Shown here piece after piece: positions 29,676 to 40,633 of a stretch of 64,000 bases of DNA. How positions within the stretch are numbered: position 1 is the first letter of the stretch; the number at the start of each line of letters is the position of its first letter. A model generated the notes under the pieces. It had not been told where the DNA came from. It saw only the letters and a list, made by a program, of their open reading frames with translations, and searched no databases. Origin of the DNA: Bipolaris cookei. Taxonomy: Eukaryota > Ascomycota > Dothideomycetes > Pleosporales > Pleosporaceae. Made by a program: the position numbers and the translations under genes. The DNA lies in NCBI GenBank assembly GCA_002286855.1, contig NRSV01000002.1, forward strand, positions 34,178 through 98,177, in the 5' to 3' direction.

Positions 29676-32600
29676 ATGGGAGCCATTGAGGACGCAGTAG
29701 ATTCTGCTGCCAAATTCATCGGTCCATTCGTTGACAAAGGCCGCAAATACAGTAGCAATGTGCCCACCTCGTCGCTCATCCAGCAATCTCTTTCTCACCT
29801 TCAAGCCATCAATGCTGCCGATCTAGTCGCAGACCCAAACGCCCCTTATGACGCGTCTCTTGCAGGAGTGGTATACGGTCTCCTGGATCTCCTCGTCATT
29901 CTTGCTATCATACCACATTTATCTCCAGGAGTAGCTTTTAGCCAGCGACCACGCTCGATCCTGACTGCGATTGCCATCGCACCACCTGACCACGATATGG
30001 ATGCTTTGGCCGTAGTAATTGAAGGCATCCTTCCTATTTTAGGGCAAAAGGGCTCCGGTATACAACCACTACTCTCCCAGAGGATCCTTCCGGACATCGT
30101 ATCCGCACTTGCTGAATTGTCTTTCTCGCCCTTTTCGTCTGAAGACGCTAAATTCAAGTTCTCGCCTATTTACAAAAAGATAATGGTTGAAATTCCAACA
30201 TCTCGGCTTCTTCCGATATTGATATCCTCTCTACAGCAACCTCTCCCTGAGTGGCTAAAACCCATCATTTCAATGGAGCTGTCCATGGTCCCGCTTCGGC
30301 AACAAGGCGTCCAACATACCATTGAATTCCTAGCGCTCTCGTACCTTTCTAAGAACTCTCACATCCCAGAGGGTGCGTCAGGCCCACAATCTCATATTCC
30401 CATTCCACTAGAAGCTATCACGCAAGCGTCAAAGCTGCTTGCACTTCCGCCCAGCGGCATTACACCAAATGATTGGATAGAAAGACTTGCACCTCAACTG
30501 CTCCATCTGTTGAACGGCTGCGAAGGAAAAGAACTGAGCCGAGCAGCAGGCCAAGTCATTGCGTGTGGAATACTCAGCAAGAAGGCGACCGGGGCACCCG
30601 GGACTATAGGATGGAAGATTTTTGTGGATCCCATGTTCCGTGCAATCTCTCCGAAGAATACTCAAATTTCAGTTTCCAAAGATGGCAAGAGAACTGACGT
30701 TGTTGTCAGAGAAAGTGATCTCAAACCGGCACTCCGCCAACTCAACAATATTACGTCTTCATATTATCACGCCGGCCTGATCAAACGTCTCGTCACTCCT
30801 ATGCTGCTTCCTCTATGGGCGCTTCTCAACTATGCTAAGCGCAGACCCTCACTTGACAAAGAGTGGACAGCGCTGCCAAAATCAATCATATCACGATATG
30901 TAGAAACGGCCTGCGACGCAAAGCAGATTGACAACATGGCTCGTCATATCTTTTGGGATGGGGATACTACATGGATCTTTGGACCTGGCTCTGAAGGCGG
31001 CGTTGAAACACGGCGGCGCACAAAGGACCAGTCCGAAAACAATACGACAGGCATGGAAGGAGTTCTTGGGCAAATTGGCGACCTGGATAACCGGGTCAAT
31101 CTGCTAGTGTCTCTCCTGTCGGAAGCGAGTGTCCCCGGAGATGTTGCAAGCTCTGTCTTTATTTGTACAACAAAGCGGTGGCTAGAACCAGAGAAGCCAG
31201 CAGCCAAGTCACTCACGAATGAAGATTTCATCGGCGATCCGCTCTCAGCATTGGTGGATGCGAAATTGTCTGAATCTATGGCCAGGCAGTTCCAAGAGCA
31301 TTTCGCGAGAAGCCCACAGCACATCATTGAGCTCATGGCACAACTGATTGAGAATTTTGTCGAGGAGCATAAGAAGTCCTTGTCTAATGCAAGCAAGTCA
31401 CACATGTCACAACGTGCCATGCTTGGCAACATTGTGCAAAAGCAGGCTACAAAAGGGGAGAAAAGTGAAGATGATGCTGTCAACGAGGACCTGGTTTCAT
31501 TTGCCTTGAGTATCTTGAACACAATGGTGACGTCGCCCGATTTCCAGAAGACGCCTTTGGTTATGGAGATGCTGCTTGCACTTTTGCCATCATTGGCACA
31601 TCTCTCGGAATATCGGGATCAAACGCAATCGCCTATACCGTCCATAATTAGCAATTCCTCTACGATCCTTTTCCAGCTCATCGCTCCCATCACTGCTAAT
31701 GATCCATCCACTAAAGCCAGACTTGCGGCAAATGTGCCCATCAATCCCTTGGCAGAACACCGCGCTGCACTCGGCACCTGCCTCGAGGAACTTCAGTCAA
31801 CGGACCCGCCGAACCGTACCTGGGCTCTCAACACTATACACTCGATGCTTAACAACCCAGCTGCGTTCCCAGTCATCGACATACCATCTCTTACGCATAT
31901 GTTGCTTTCATTTTCTTTGGCCGATCCCGAGCCATACGTCCATTTAGCGGCAATACCTGTTCTCGTCACATTAGCAGCACGAGTACCGAAGCCTGTTGTA
32001 GGGATCCTGGTTGATGCATTCGTGGATGTCGATGAACGATCTTTGAAGGTCGCAAGAGGGAAGCAGACAGAAGAGAAGGAAATGGAGCTGAGGAATGCTT
32101 TAGAGTTGAGACTACGGGTTGGTGAAGTCCTCAACACCTTTGTGGGTAGCAATGCCTCGTGGGACTCGCATGCGAATAATGGAACCATGTATGGGTGCGC
32201 AAAGCAAATTGCAGAGGCTTGCGTATTGTTATCGGGTCGACGAGGGCAACGCGTGCAGACGCTTTCGATGCGAAATGAGGTTGCAGACAGTAAGAGGAGG
32301 TGGAAGAAGGAAGGTGAAGCAGCCTGGGGTGGTCCAATACCGAACGTTTTTGAGCCTGATGGCGCGGACCCGCAAGAGCAAGCAGACTACATTGCTCTGC
32401 ACAAGATTATTAGTGGGTGGGAAAACACGGGAATCGAGGAAGATGTTAGAATGCGTGCTTCTTCACTCAGCGTTCTGTCGACTCTGTTGGAATACCGACT
32501 CGAGGTGCTCCGGCAACCGTTGATTGATGCGTCACTGCAGATGGTATTGCTCATACTCGGGATGGAGAAAGAGGATGTGAAGGCTTTGCTGCGGCGTGCT

Positions 32601-32939
32601 GGTGTTCTTGTTATCATGGGATTACTACGCGGCATTGATGCGGCAATCGAGGCCGGGAAGGAGGGTATGGTCGCACTAAACTTGAAGCAACAGCAGGAAG
32701 TAGAGCGAGTGATCAAATGGGTGAAGGACGAAGACACAGATGAACTTGTGCGAGATCATGCATCAAGTGTGGTAGAGGGATTGGAGACGTTGAGAATGAA
32801 GGAGCTGTACAGAGTCGGAGAAAAGGGATTAAATCTCGATGGAAATCTCGGGTTGGAAGGCAACCTAAGAGGACTTGAAATACAAGCGGGAGAAGACAAG
32901 AAGAAGGGACAGAGGATGATGGTAGAGGAGATAGAATAG
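29676..32939 (+). CDS. RTP1: Rtp1/TANGO6-type HEAT-repeat protein (RNA polymerase II assembly/import factor)
   Basis: This is a single open frame. The frame is open from an upstream ATG at 29385, but I choose ATG 29676 (TCACCATGG, a strong context), giving 1087 residues starting MGAIEDAVDSAAKF. The protein is almost entirely amphipathic helices of HEAT/ARM type. The C-terminal third has two conserved-looking helical blocks: one around NRTWALNTIHSMLNNP to LRLRVGEVLNTFVGSN, and one around VRMRASSLSVLSTLLEYRLEVL, corresponding to the RTP1 C1 and C2 regions of the family. Yeast Rtp1 helps assemble and import RNA polymerase II subunits; that role is transferred by family. Overall resemblance rather than a motif underlies the call. 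No introns were needed. Confidence 0.75.
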   Translation: MGAIEDAVDSAAKFIGPFVDKGRKYSSNVPTSSLIQQSLSHLQAINAADLVADPNAPYDASLAGVVYGLLDLLVILAIIPHLSPGVAFSQRPRSILTAIAIAPPDHDMDALAVVIEGILPILGQKGSGIQPLLSQRILPDIVSALAELSFSPFSSEDAKFKFSPIYKKIMVEIPTSRLLPILISSLQQPLPEWLKPIISMELSMVPLRQQGVQHTIEFLALSYLSKNSHIPEGASGPQSHIPIPLEAITQASKLLALPPSGITPNDWIERLAPQLLHLLNGCEGKELSRAAGQVIACGILSKKATGAPGTIGWKIFVDPMFRAISPKNTQISVSKDGKRTDVVVRESDLKPALRQLNNITSSYYHAGLIKRLVTPMLLPLWALLNYAKRRPSLDKEWTALPKSIISRYVETACDAKQIDNMARHIFWDGDTTWIFGPGSEGGVETRRRTKDQSENNTTGMEGVLGQIGDLDNRVNLLVSLLSEASVPGDVASSVFICTTKRWLEPEKPAAKSLTNEDFIGDPLSALVDAKLSESMARQFQEHFARSPQHIIELMAQLIENFVEEHKKSLSNASKSHMSQRAMLGNIVQKQATKGEKSEDDAVNEDLVSFALSILNTMVTSPDFQKTPLVMEMLLALLPSLAHLSEYRDQTQSPIPSIISNSSTILFQLIAPITANDPSTKARLAANVPINPLAEHRAALGTCLEELQSTDPPNRTWALNTIHSMLNNPAAFPVIDIPSLTHMLLSFSLADPEPYVHLAAIPVLVTLAARVPKPVVGILVDAFVDVDERSLKVARGKQTEEKEMELRNALELRLRVGEVLNTFVGSNASWDSHANNGTMYGCAKQIAEACVLLSGRRGQRVQTLSMRNEVADSKRRWKKEGEAAWGGPIPNVFEPDGADPQEQADYIALHKIISGWENTGIEEDVRMRASSLSVLSTLLEYRLEVLRQPLIDASLQMVLLILGMEKEDVKALLRRAGVLVIMGLLRGIDAAIEAGKEGMVALNLKQQQEVERVIKWVKDEDTDELVRDHASSVVEGLETLRMKELYRVGEKGLNLDGNLGLEGNLRGLEIQAGEDKKKGQRMMVEEIE

Positions 32940-33198
32940 CTCCGAAGGGCTTGAATGATGATGATATTCTAGACGCTTCGTTTTGGAGGCTGTCTGCTGA
33001 GTTGGCCAGCTCATGCCTATGCCGAGTAGCGCCGTGGTATCTTTTGTTTGTTTGGTCATAGCACGCTGGTGGCTCATTTGTGTAGCCGCATGTATCATAA
33101 GCTCGCCCGTCCAAAGCCAGGATGATGTCGGGCGAGCGCCCACTTGTGTCGCCAGTTCAACACGTAGCGCGCATCGTATCGTCGTTTGTTTGGCAGCC

Positions 33199-33602
33199 TC
33201 AGCCACTCATTGCTGTGTCTTTGCTAGTCTTTGGTTCCACCTCTTCGGCCTTGCCAATCCAGAGCACATTGTTGCACCGTATAAGCACCTGTCCGAGCGT
33301 GCCTGAGCTGACGCCGTTTACGAATTCTTCCGTGTTGGACAACTGGATGTTCATGTACAGGTCGACCGAGACCAGTCTACCCTTGTACTCGGTCTCGCCC
33401 CACTTTAATCGAACAACAATGTCCTTATCGACTCTGTGATGGGTCAGTCCGAGTCTTAGGTAGGTCGCGGTGGGGGTAGGCTTCTTGGGGAACGCGCGAC
33501 GTACAAGCTCTGGAGGAGAGGTCGGGGGTTGAAAGGTGCGACTGCCTGTAAGCCGTTAGCCATGCGGAACAGTGCAGGGGGGTCGGGGTAGCATACCGCC
33601 AT
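33199..33602 (-). CDS. Small nuclear ribonucleoprotein SmF
   Basis: Three exons join in one frame: 33602-33597 (only ATGGCG), 33545-33505 and 33433-33199, for 93 residues. Introns are 51 bp (CTAAC branch) and 71 bp, both GT..AG. The product contains the Sm1 motif (VDKDIVVRLKWGETEYKG, LVSVDLYMNIQL) and the Sm2 motif (GQVLIRCNNVLWI), with NPRPLLQSL before Sm1, which is characteristic of SmF rather than the other Sm/LSm proteins. SmF is part of the seven-member Sm ring on spliceosomal U snRNAs in the nucleus. Usual length is 80-90 residues. It is convergent with the RTP1-like gene and divergent from the PPR gene. Confidence 0.92.
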
Positions 33603-34272
33603 GTCTGCGACTCGGATAGAAGCCTTTCTGGCGCGGAGAAAGGCGGGAAGGTGGGAGAATGCGACGCTGAGGTCGATTGGTGGTGAGGTGGTGGGTGGTG
33701 TGTATGCAGCACTGGTCGCGCTCTGCAGCTTTGGAAAGTTGTCGGCAAAAGGTAACGCCGATTGGTTGGTTGGTGGGCCTCTTACCGCGGGGAAGGCATG
33801 GAATGGGTTTGGGGCCATGACTATGTAGCACTCCCATGCATTTATGTACACAGTGCGAGGACATACATATGAACCTCTCAGTGTGCACGACAAGAGCGGT
33901 ATTTATCTGTTGCAGCTGTTATATCACATCCATCGATTCTTTCAGACACAACCTTAATCCGTCTTATCCGGTCCTATCCTATATGTTTCTTTCCCGCATC
34001 CAGCTCATACTCCAGAGCCGCAAACTAGTAGCGGGTGCGCTAAGATTTTATCGTCATGTTCCCATCGTCCCACAGCTTTCTCCCACTCAGCCAACCCGCC
34101 GTTGCATCCTCGACCGACTATCACGTCCGCTCTCCTACGCCTCATTCGTATCCCATAGGTATCTCCCACCAATTGCACCATTGCGCCTACCACCGTGCGT
34201 CGTCTCGCCCTCCCGCCCGCAACTTGCTCTCTCGTCGCCCCTCCGCTCTTCGCACAGCATGCTCCGGTAGCA
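33603..34272. promoter_or_regulatory. Shared 5' region between SmF and the PPR-like gene
   Basis: This 670-bp interval separates two divergent genes and must hold both promoters. It is C/T-rich near the PPR start. No specific site is claimed. Confidence 0.5.
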
Positions 34273-36273
34273 ATGCTAGCAATTTGGTCCCGGGCAACAG
34301 TGAACCCGGGATTCTGTAGGTGCATGTCATGCGCTTCCAATACAGTTGTCCGCGCACGCACAAACAGTCCAACGCCCTTCCGTCGCTCGTGGCCTACACC
34401 CGGAACGCCCGCCTCAACTTTCGTATACACGACCATTTTCACTGCAGGGCTGACTACTGATGCAAAGTCCAAAGCCTCCAGGAACAGAAAATGGGAGCAG
34501 GCATTCGAAAAACTGAACGAGCCCATCGATGCTCAGGGCCCAGGTGACCGAGACACGAAGCCAAACGTAACGAATACTCGCCCCTACAAGCATCCTGAAA
34601 ACTGTGGCCTGTCATTTGACGACCTCCCTCAAGATCTTGACTGGGCTGCTGTGCAGAGGACTATAGGTATGGACCTTGTTGAAGATCAAGTCTTGCAGAC
34701 ACAAGAGGTTGAGTCACAGATTCGCGATTATGCAGACATGGCATGGGATGACTTACGCTTTGATTCGAGATTCCCCGGCGTCCAGCTGCTTGAATGGCCA
34801 GCGAATACAGGCCCGGATCTCATGCGCTACAACCTTCCGCCTCAATCACTATGGGCACCAGATGCCTTGCGTCTTAACGCCATACGGAGACGGCATACTC
34901 GGAAGAAATTGGCCATACAGGAGCTTTCCACTGCACTTCTTATCCATGAACTGCTACACCAAGCTAGTGTTTTCCGCTTTCTGAACACTGCAAGTGACGA
35001 TTTGAACAAGCTGGCACCACAGATCCTAAAAGTTGTTTGCATGGCCGAAGACGAGCGCAAAGAAGCACGTTTAGAGATTTTAGAGGCACTTGAGAAACTC
35101 TACAAGACTTGTGTAGACAGTCCTGCCGAAGACTTTGCAACTGCTCACATCCGTGCCAATCCCCTCGCAATTCCCAGCTATCACCAGGATGCTGATGGCG
35201 ACTTTTATGGCATTACAAAGCAGTTGAATGACGGTCTCAAAACCTTGCTTCGTGAAACACCCCGCGGTAACGATCGGAAGGCGGCCCTCGCAGTTGCAAG
35301 AATATGCCACAATCTCCTCATCTCCTCTGCTTCTCCGGATCTGCAGACGTTCAATACCCTGCTGGTAGGTTTCAGACGCTGGCGTCGCAGGGAGCTAGTC
35401 GAGCGCGTCATACCTGCACTTTACGCCAATAAGATACGGCCCAACGAGATCACCTGTCGCGAGATTCTGAATCATTACGCGCTAGGAGGACAATCGGCAG
35501 CTGTCAGCTTCTCACGCTTTGTAGCCAAGATGAGGGGCTTGGAAGATGCGCTCATGCTTGCAAATCCAGACATCAGCATTAATGAGGCTAGCCAAGATCG
35601 CCTCATCCGCGTCAACCCAGAAAAGGTTCTTCAAAAGGTTCATCCGACGCCCATGGTGTTTGGTGCGCTCATAGGTGGCGTCATCAAATTTGCTGGTTTT
35701 GATCGCGCTCTAGACATCTACTACGAGATGAAGGCAGATGGTTGGGGTCTCGATGTGCGAGGTCTAACCGGATTGTTGGGCGATTGTGTGCGCCGAGCTG
35801 ACTGGGAAGGTGGTCTATATGTGTGGGAAGAGATCAACGGTATCAAGACACGCGTGAAGCATCACGATATGGCCAAAGCATACAGTCACATGCTCAGCTT
35901 GTGCTCCATCACTGGCAACACCGTTGCCTTTAATCAGATCTTGAACGATCTAGCCAGAGGAGGGTTCGATCGCAAGGTCATCATTGATGCGGCTACACGG
36001 ACGACGAACTTAGCAAAGCGCAAGAACGAATACCTGGCCCCGGCTTGGGTCGCCGATAATGTCATGATTGCTGTGTCGCAATATGTCAAGGACGCCAAAC
36101 CCTCTGGGCCGGAGGTCGCACCAGATGTGATCGATACTGATGATGCAGCGCTGTCCCAACACAAGTTTGATAATTTTGGAGATATTGAGCATAATACAGC
36201 CGACACCAAAGAAGTATGGGCATCTTGGGTCGAACATGAGTTCGGCGTAAGGCCAAAAGAACCAGAGCCATGA
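34273..36273 (+). CDS. Putative mitochondrial pentatricopeptide-repeat-like protein
   Basis: A 666-residue frame starts at ATG 34273, the first in-frame ATG; the frame is open further upstream but without ATG. The first ~70 residues are rich in Arg, Ser and Thr and poor in acids, as in a mitochondrial presequence. The rest is helical. Around residues 370-600 there are PPR-like helix pairs such as LQTFNTLLVGFRRWRR, FGALIGGVIKFAGFDRALDIY, LLGDCVRRADWEGGLYVWEEI and YSHMLSLCSITGNTVAFNQIL. Fungal PPR proteins bind organellar RNA or mitoribosomes; this role is inferred. It could equally be a mitoribosome-associated helical-repeat protein. No intron is evident. Confidence 0.65.
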   Translation: MLAIWSRATVNPGFCRCMSCASNTVVRARTNSPTPFRRSWPTPGTPASTFVYTTIFTAGLTTDAKSKASRNRKWEQAFEKLNEPIDAQGPGDRDTKPNVTNTRPYKHPENCGLSFDDLPQDLDWAAVQRTIGMDLVEDQVLQTQEVESQIRDYADMAWDDLRFDSRFPGVQLLEWPANTGPDLMRYNLPPQSLWAPDALRLNAIRRRHTRKKLAIQELSTALLIHELLHQASVFRFLNTASDDLNKLAPQILKVVCMAEDERKEARLEILEALEKLYKTCVDSPAEDFATAHIRANPLAIPSYHQDADGDFYGITKQLNDGLKTLLRETPRGNDRKAALAVARICHNLLISSASPDLQTFNTLLVGFRRWRRRELVERVIPALYANKIRPNEITCREILNHYALGGQSAAVSFSRFVAKMRGLEDALMLANPDISINEASQDRLIRVNPEKVLQKVHPTPMVFGALIGGVIKFAGFDRALDIYYEMKADGWGLDVRGLTGLLGDCVRRADWEGGLYVWEEINGIKTRVKHHDMAKAYSHMLSLCSITGNTVAFNQILNDLARGGFDRKVIIDAATRTTNLAKRKNEYLAPAWVADNVMIAVSQYVKDAKPSGPEVAPDVIDTDDAALSQHKFDNFGDIEHNTADTKEVWASWVEHEFGVRPKEPEP

Positions 36274-38437
36274 GATCTCCATGGCTCTCTGTACATTACA
36301 TATGTTTATACGACTGTGCATATCAGAGCATTGGGCCGGCGTTTTATGATGACTCTGAGTATGTACGCGACAATGTAAACTATGGTCGTTTCTCTCTTCG
36401 AAAAGTCATTCATTTCCCAATCACTGCAATAAGCCATGACTGCTTGCACAGTTTTAATCAACGACTACATTCCGAAATCCGCTCGCCATGCGAGCAATGT
36501 TGATCCCGTAACTTAATGGCGGTAGCGAACCGAATAAACGTTTGCGGATTCCATCCCGCAGATATCACCCGATTGCTCTGTTGCCAAGGATATACTTGTC
36601 CCTGATGGTCTATTTAGATTACCCGCGCTGCACCACAATCTATAGTCTCACTTCTACAACTTCATCGTCGACGAAAGGAACACTTAGTGAACATGGTCAG
36701 GGCTTTGCATCAGTAAAGAATAACTCGTGACTGCTATCATTCTTTCTATTGAATCATCGCCCTCTGCCGCTGTCATTACAAGGTCGCCCAAAACGCATGA
36801 CTGACACTCAAGCACCAAGCTTTCTAAAACCCCTTGGCACATCGTATCCAAAATCAACAACTTGATATTCAGCCGAACCTATCCAAAGTCTCGTGTCAAG
36901 TAACGTCTCTCTTGCAACATTGGCTTCGCTCACGCACAAATGGGCTCAGATGCTCGCTTAACTGGATCGCGCAGATTCAATCGAATCAGGTGCATCTGCA
37001 GCCAAGGACAGCTGAACATGTACCACAAGGAGACTATATCAGTCACACTGATAGTGAACTGGGGTTATTGGTCTTGGCCGGTGCGCACCACGCTCATAGC
37101 GGTGATACAACAAGGTGTTTCTTTCCCCGGATTTTCCTGCTATCTTTGGATCTAGACCTCTCGGTGTTTCCCTGCATACCACCATGCATCCTGCCAAAGG
37201 GGAGTGTATTTGCTCCGTGGAGGGTGTATGCATTCGAGCAATCTAGGAGTAGAATCTCACAACGCATCAATATTCTTTTTGTTTCCAGAACGGCTCAGCA
37301 TCAGGATCTAGTTTGCATCCAAGACATTTTCAAATCTAAAGATCAGCCACCTTTGTATGTCAAGGGACACGACAGATGGTATGTGTACCAAGAAGATTTT
37401 GCTTTACAGCCGGAGGAGCGACACCTCTCCGCAATGTGCCGGTAGTAGATGAAGAAGGAACATTCTACGCTATCGTTCATGCTTAGGAGCGGTTTGCACT
37501 AGTAGTCTTGCATGTGAGCCGTTTGACGCCGGATGCACAGGTTGAGGCATGGATTGGCTAAAGCGAAGCTGAAGGTTGAAATTTAGCGCAGTGACACGGC
37601 TGTGTAGCGTCAAAAGAATACCACCTTGAAGATACATCGGGTTGCGAAATCATTGCACAACGTGTCACTTGGAGTCGACGCTGCTGCATCCATCCCTACC
37701 GCATGCACGTTAAGGGGGCTTAGTTATTCGAGGGTTCCTTGCGAGCCATGCGTACACAGTATAGCATGGCGACACCAAAGGGTCCGACATTACAGGAAGA
37801 TTGTCTTAGACAGGCAGGATTCGAGAAGAGCATGTACACTATCGTCTTCGGAAGCTCGTTTGCTTATAATAGTTATACTCCAGGTACAAACCGGAGTCTT
37901 TCAATGTCAAACCTTTGGTGTACGAAGAAGAGCGAATATTTTCATTCGGAACATCGGATCTCACATCATGCGGCAGCAAAGTTTGGCGCCCAATATGTGT
38001 GGCTGTCAAACTCTGGCTGAACAGGTCCCGTGTCTCTTTGTCGCGCTAACCCAAAGACGGAAGGATAGAGTACTTTACCCAAATTGCAAGCATCTCGTAT
38101 CTATGGCCTCGAACACAGCAGTCACCTCACCTGCCCCACCTGGTCAAGTATTGCATGCTGCGCTATAACGAGGGATGGGTAAAGTTTGGTTCAGACCATG
38201 TGCATAAATTGCGTCCGATGTTTCTGCTGCAATCACTCGCCATCCACAAGGGTGAATCTGATATACTTGTATAAAACCAGTACCAGCCATTGACAAGTCC
38301 TTCCCTTTTTCTTTTCTACGCAATCAGACAGTGAAATTAATTCGATTTTCGTTTTCACTCTTTGTTTGAACCATCGACCCAACGAGAAAGAAGATAGCCA
38401 AGCGAAAAGAAAGACAGAAAGAAAGAAAGGAAAAAAG
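36274..38437. other. 2.2-kb intergenic region
   Basis: It contains the 3' flank of the PPR gene and the promoter of the secreted repeat protein. A pyrimidine-rich tract (TCCTTCCCTTTTTCTTTTC) at about 38300 and a purine-rich leader (38390-38437) directly precede the ATG. Longer open frames here (for example 36834-37445) lack an ATG start and recognisable domains. Confidence 0.5.
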
Positions 38438-39058
38438 ATGCAGTACCGACTAGTCTCTATGCTCGCCGCAGGCGTATTGGTGGCTATGAGCAGCGCCGCG
38501 CCTGTCCCATCACCCGATGTGCGTACTCATCTAGGCGAAGAAATCTTTTGTTTCCCCTTGGCAGTTACTAACCAAGACCAGAACCTGGTCGTCGCCACTC
38601 CAGAAGGCACCATTGAGCTCGGCAAGCCCTCTTCAGAAATCTCATGGGGCAAGAGCGTTAACAGCGAAGACACCAACCCAGATGTGGCGGAGATTACTCC
38701 TCCCACTTCAGAGATCATCTGGAGTAAGGAGAAGAGGGCGCGTAGCAACGAGACGCCCAGCAACCCAGACGACATCGTCCTCACGCCGCCCACTTCGGAA
38801 ATCATCTGGAGCAAGGACAAGAAGGCACGTGATGTTGAGTTTGAAAAGCCAAAGGACAGCTTCAACCTGGGCAATGCAAACACAGTCATCACGTGGGACA
38901 AGCGCGATTCCACCTCTGGCTTCACTCCCGATGATACTATTGAGCTGGGCAAGCCTAGCACCGAGATCACATGGAGCAAGGAGAAACGCGGCGAGGTTGT
39001 CACACCAGATGATAGCTCCAATCTTGGTAAGCCATCGACGGTTGTGACATGGTCTTGA
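38438..39058 (+). CDS. Secreted Kex2-type repeat protein (candidate peptide precursor)
   Basis: I choose ATG 38438 because it puts a signal peptide (MQYRLVSMLAAGVLVAMSSA) at the N-terminus; product 206 residues. Six imperfect repeats of 25-29 residues follow. Each has a core like LGKPSTEITWS or TPPTSEIIWS, with the Trp at residues 70, 95, 124, 153, 179 and 205. Four of the six are followed by dibasic sites (KR 99-100, KK 128-129, KR 155-156, KR 183-184). The last repeat stops exactly at ...TWS. This is the design of fungal KEP proteins, cut by Kex2 in the Golgi. Product function is unknown: peptide signal, surface peptide or modified peptide. No DUF3328-type modifying enzyme is nearby. Convergent with the chitin deacetylase. 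Confidence 0.8.
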   Translation: MQYRLVSMLAAGVLVAMSSAAPVPSPDVRTHLGEEIFCFPLAVTNQDQNLVVATPEGTIELGKPSSEISWGKSVNSEDTNPDVAEITPPTSEIIWSKEKRARSNETPSNPDDIVLTPPTSEIIWSKDKKARDVEFEKPKDSFNLGNANTVITWDKRDSTSGFTPDDTIELGKPSTEITWSKEKRGEVVTPDDSSNLGKPSTVVTWS

Positions 39059-39529
39059 AGTGAGAACGAGTAAGAGTGGAGGAGGAGGAGGAGGAGGAGG
39101 GGGAGGATGTCTTGGGGTGTCACAAGCAGTTGTGTATATGTTTCTGTTCGGCGGTGTTTTTTTGTTGTTAGAAGAGAATGAAATTTCATAGGATATACAT
39201 TTTTTGATTCTTTCTCCTTTCTAAATGACTATAGAGTTGATGAATCGTGTGCACTATGATGAATTTGTATGATGCAGTTATGTGATGGCGCTTCGGTATT
39301 TTAGTGATAAGACTGCGCAACCCTTTTTGATGTGAAAGTGAAGGAGATACAACATCACGTAACCCTCTAATTTTCTTTTCCTGACAAATCTGCTTAACGT
39401 CTTCCCCCAATGACACAAGTATATCATTAATTTGAAGAATCTCTCTTGTAACTTTTGACAACAAACACCAGCGACCTATTTCTACACAGAAGATGAACTA
39501 ATCAAAACGATTCCACAACCCAAGGCTAA

Positions 39530-40633
39530 TTAACCCTGGCGATACCAATTCTCCTTGGGATCCTGCATACACTCGCCCATAGTGACTGCTCGAAGGCCTT
39601 GGCTGTAGAGGTAATCCAGCATGTAGCCAGTAAGGTTTTCGGCAGTGAGCTGGTGAATATCATGTGCAATGGCAAGCCTGTCGCTGCTGCGTGTGTCGAT
39701 ACCTTGCTTGAAGTTGTCCTTTGAAGTCTGGATCTTTTCAGGCGTGAGGTTGTTATAATCTGTTTAGTTGTGTTAGAAATCACTTTTGTAAAAGAGAGCA
39801 TAACAAAACTCACCATCAGTATTGAGATCAAAATAAGAAACAACATAACCCAGCTCAGCCATGATTTCCTGACACTGCCCATTGCACGACGAATACGGCG
39901 GACGCATATATGTTGGAAAGCGGCCAATGATGTTGCGAATTGCCATTTCGTTCTTGACCATTTGGTCATAGACCTGTTCCCTGCTAATGGTGGAGAGATC
40001 CTGGTGGCTCCATGTGTGCGACGCCACTTGGTGTCCGTTGTTGTACATCTTCTGCACAACGCCAGCCCAATATTGGTCAATGGCGCCCTTGCCAAGATTG
40101 TTGCCGGTAACGAAGAAAGTAGCACGGCCGCCCCTTGCCTCAAACTGCTGCATGATGGCTTCGGTGTAGATAAATGGTCCATCGTCGTATGTGATGGCTA
40201 CTGTACCGGGATTTTTGCAGGCATAGATACCTCCACCACCGTAGGGGATGTTGCCAAGTTTGGGCCGAGGAACGCTGCGTGTACTTGCGCCAGTTGGAGT
40301 CTTGTTGGTGTCGCATCCAGGGCCGTAGTTGAATAAGCAGTCGGGTGCTCTGCAGTGATCTTTTGTAGTTCCGCAGTAGCCGGCTACTGAGCAGCAATCG
40401 TTTCCGGCACATACTTGATTACCGTTCGCCGGACCACAGCGTTCGACTTGCTGCCTTGGACCAAGGGCAGGCGCAGAATGGGCAGCGTAAGGGGTCTGAA
40501 GGCGAGCGAAAGGGTTTCTAGCGCGTAGTTCTTTTGGCATACCAAAGGTCTTGGGCATACCTTCCATGCCTGTTCCATGAGCAGCAGCGAATTGCCCTAG
40601 CAATGAGGCAGCAACGACGTGTGAGAAACGCAT
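39530..40633 (-). CDS. Chitin deacetylase with CBM18 chitin-binding module
   Basis: Two exons (40633-39814 and 39759-39530; 54-bp intron) give 349 residues. Signal peptide 1-19; hevein-type CBM18 at about 66-108 with paired Cys residues (CCSVAGYCG); NodB polysaccharide deacetylase domain from about 140. Catalytic motifs: TYDDGP (148-153, base and metal Asp), HTWSH (206-210, metal His pair), RPPYS (244-248), DLNTDD near the splice junction, and HDIH near the C-terminus. The enzyme removes acetyl groups from chitin to give chitosan in the cell wall or, in plant-associated fungi, on exposed chitin; which applies is not told by sequence. No GPI signal is seen. Confidence 0.93.

Noticed and set aside
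36480..36570. tRNA-like stretch near GGCGGTAGCGAACCG
   Set aside because: No cloverleaf with proper T-arm and acceptor pairing could be drawn; no convincing tRNA or rRNA was found in the window.
36834..37445. 203-codon frame in the intergenic region
   Set aside because: It begins with TTG, not ATG, and shows no domain or plausible splice pattern.
38527..39189. 220-codon antisense frame opposite the secreted repeat protein
   Set aside because: It mirrors the repeats of the sense gene, which has a signal peptide and meaningful repeats; the antisense frame has neither.
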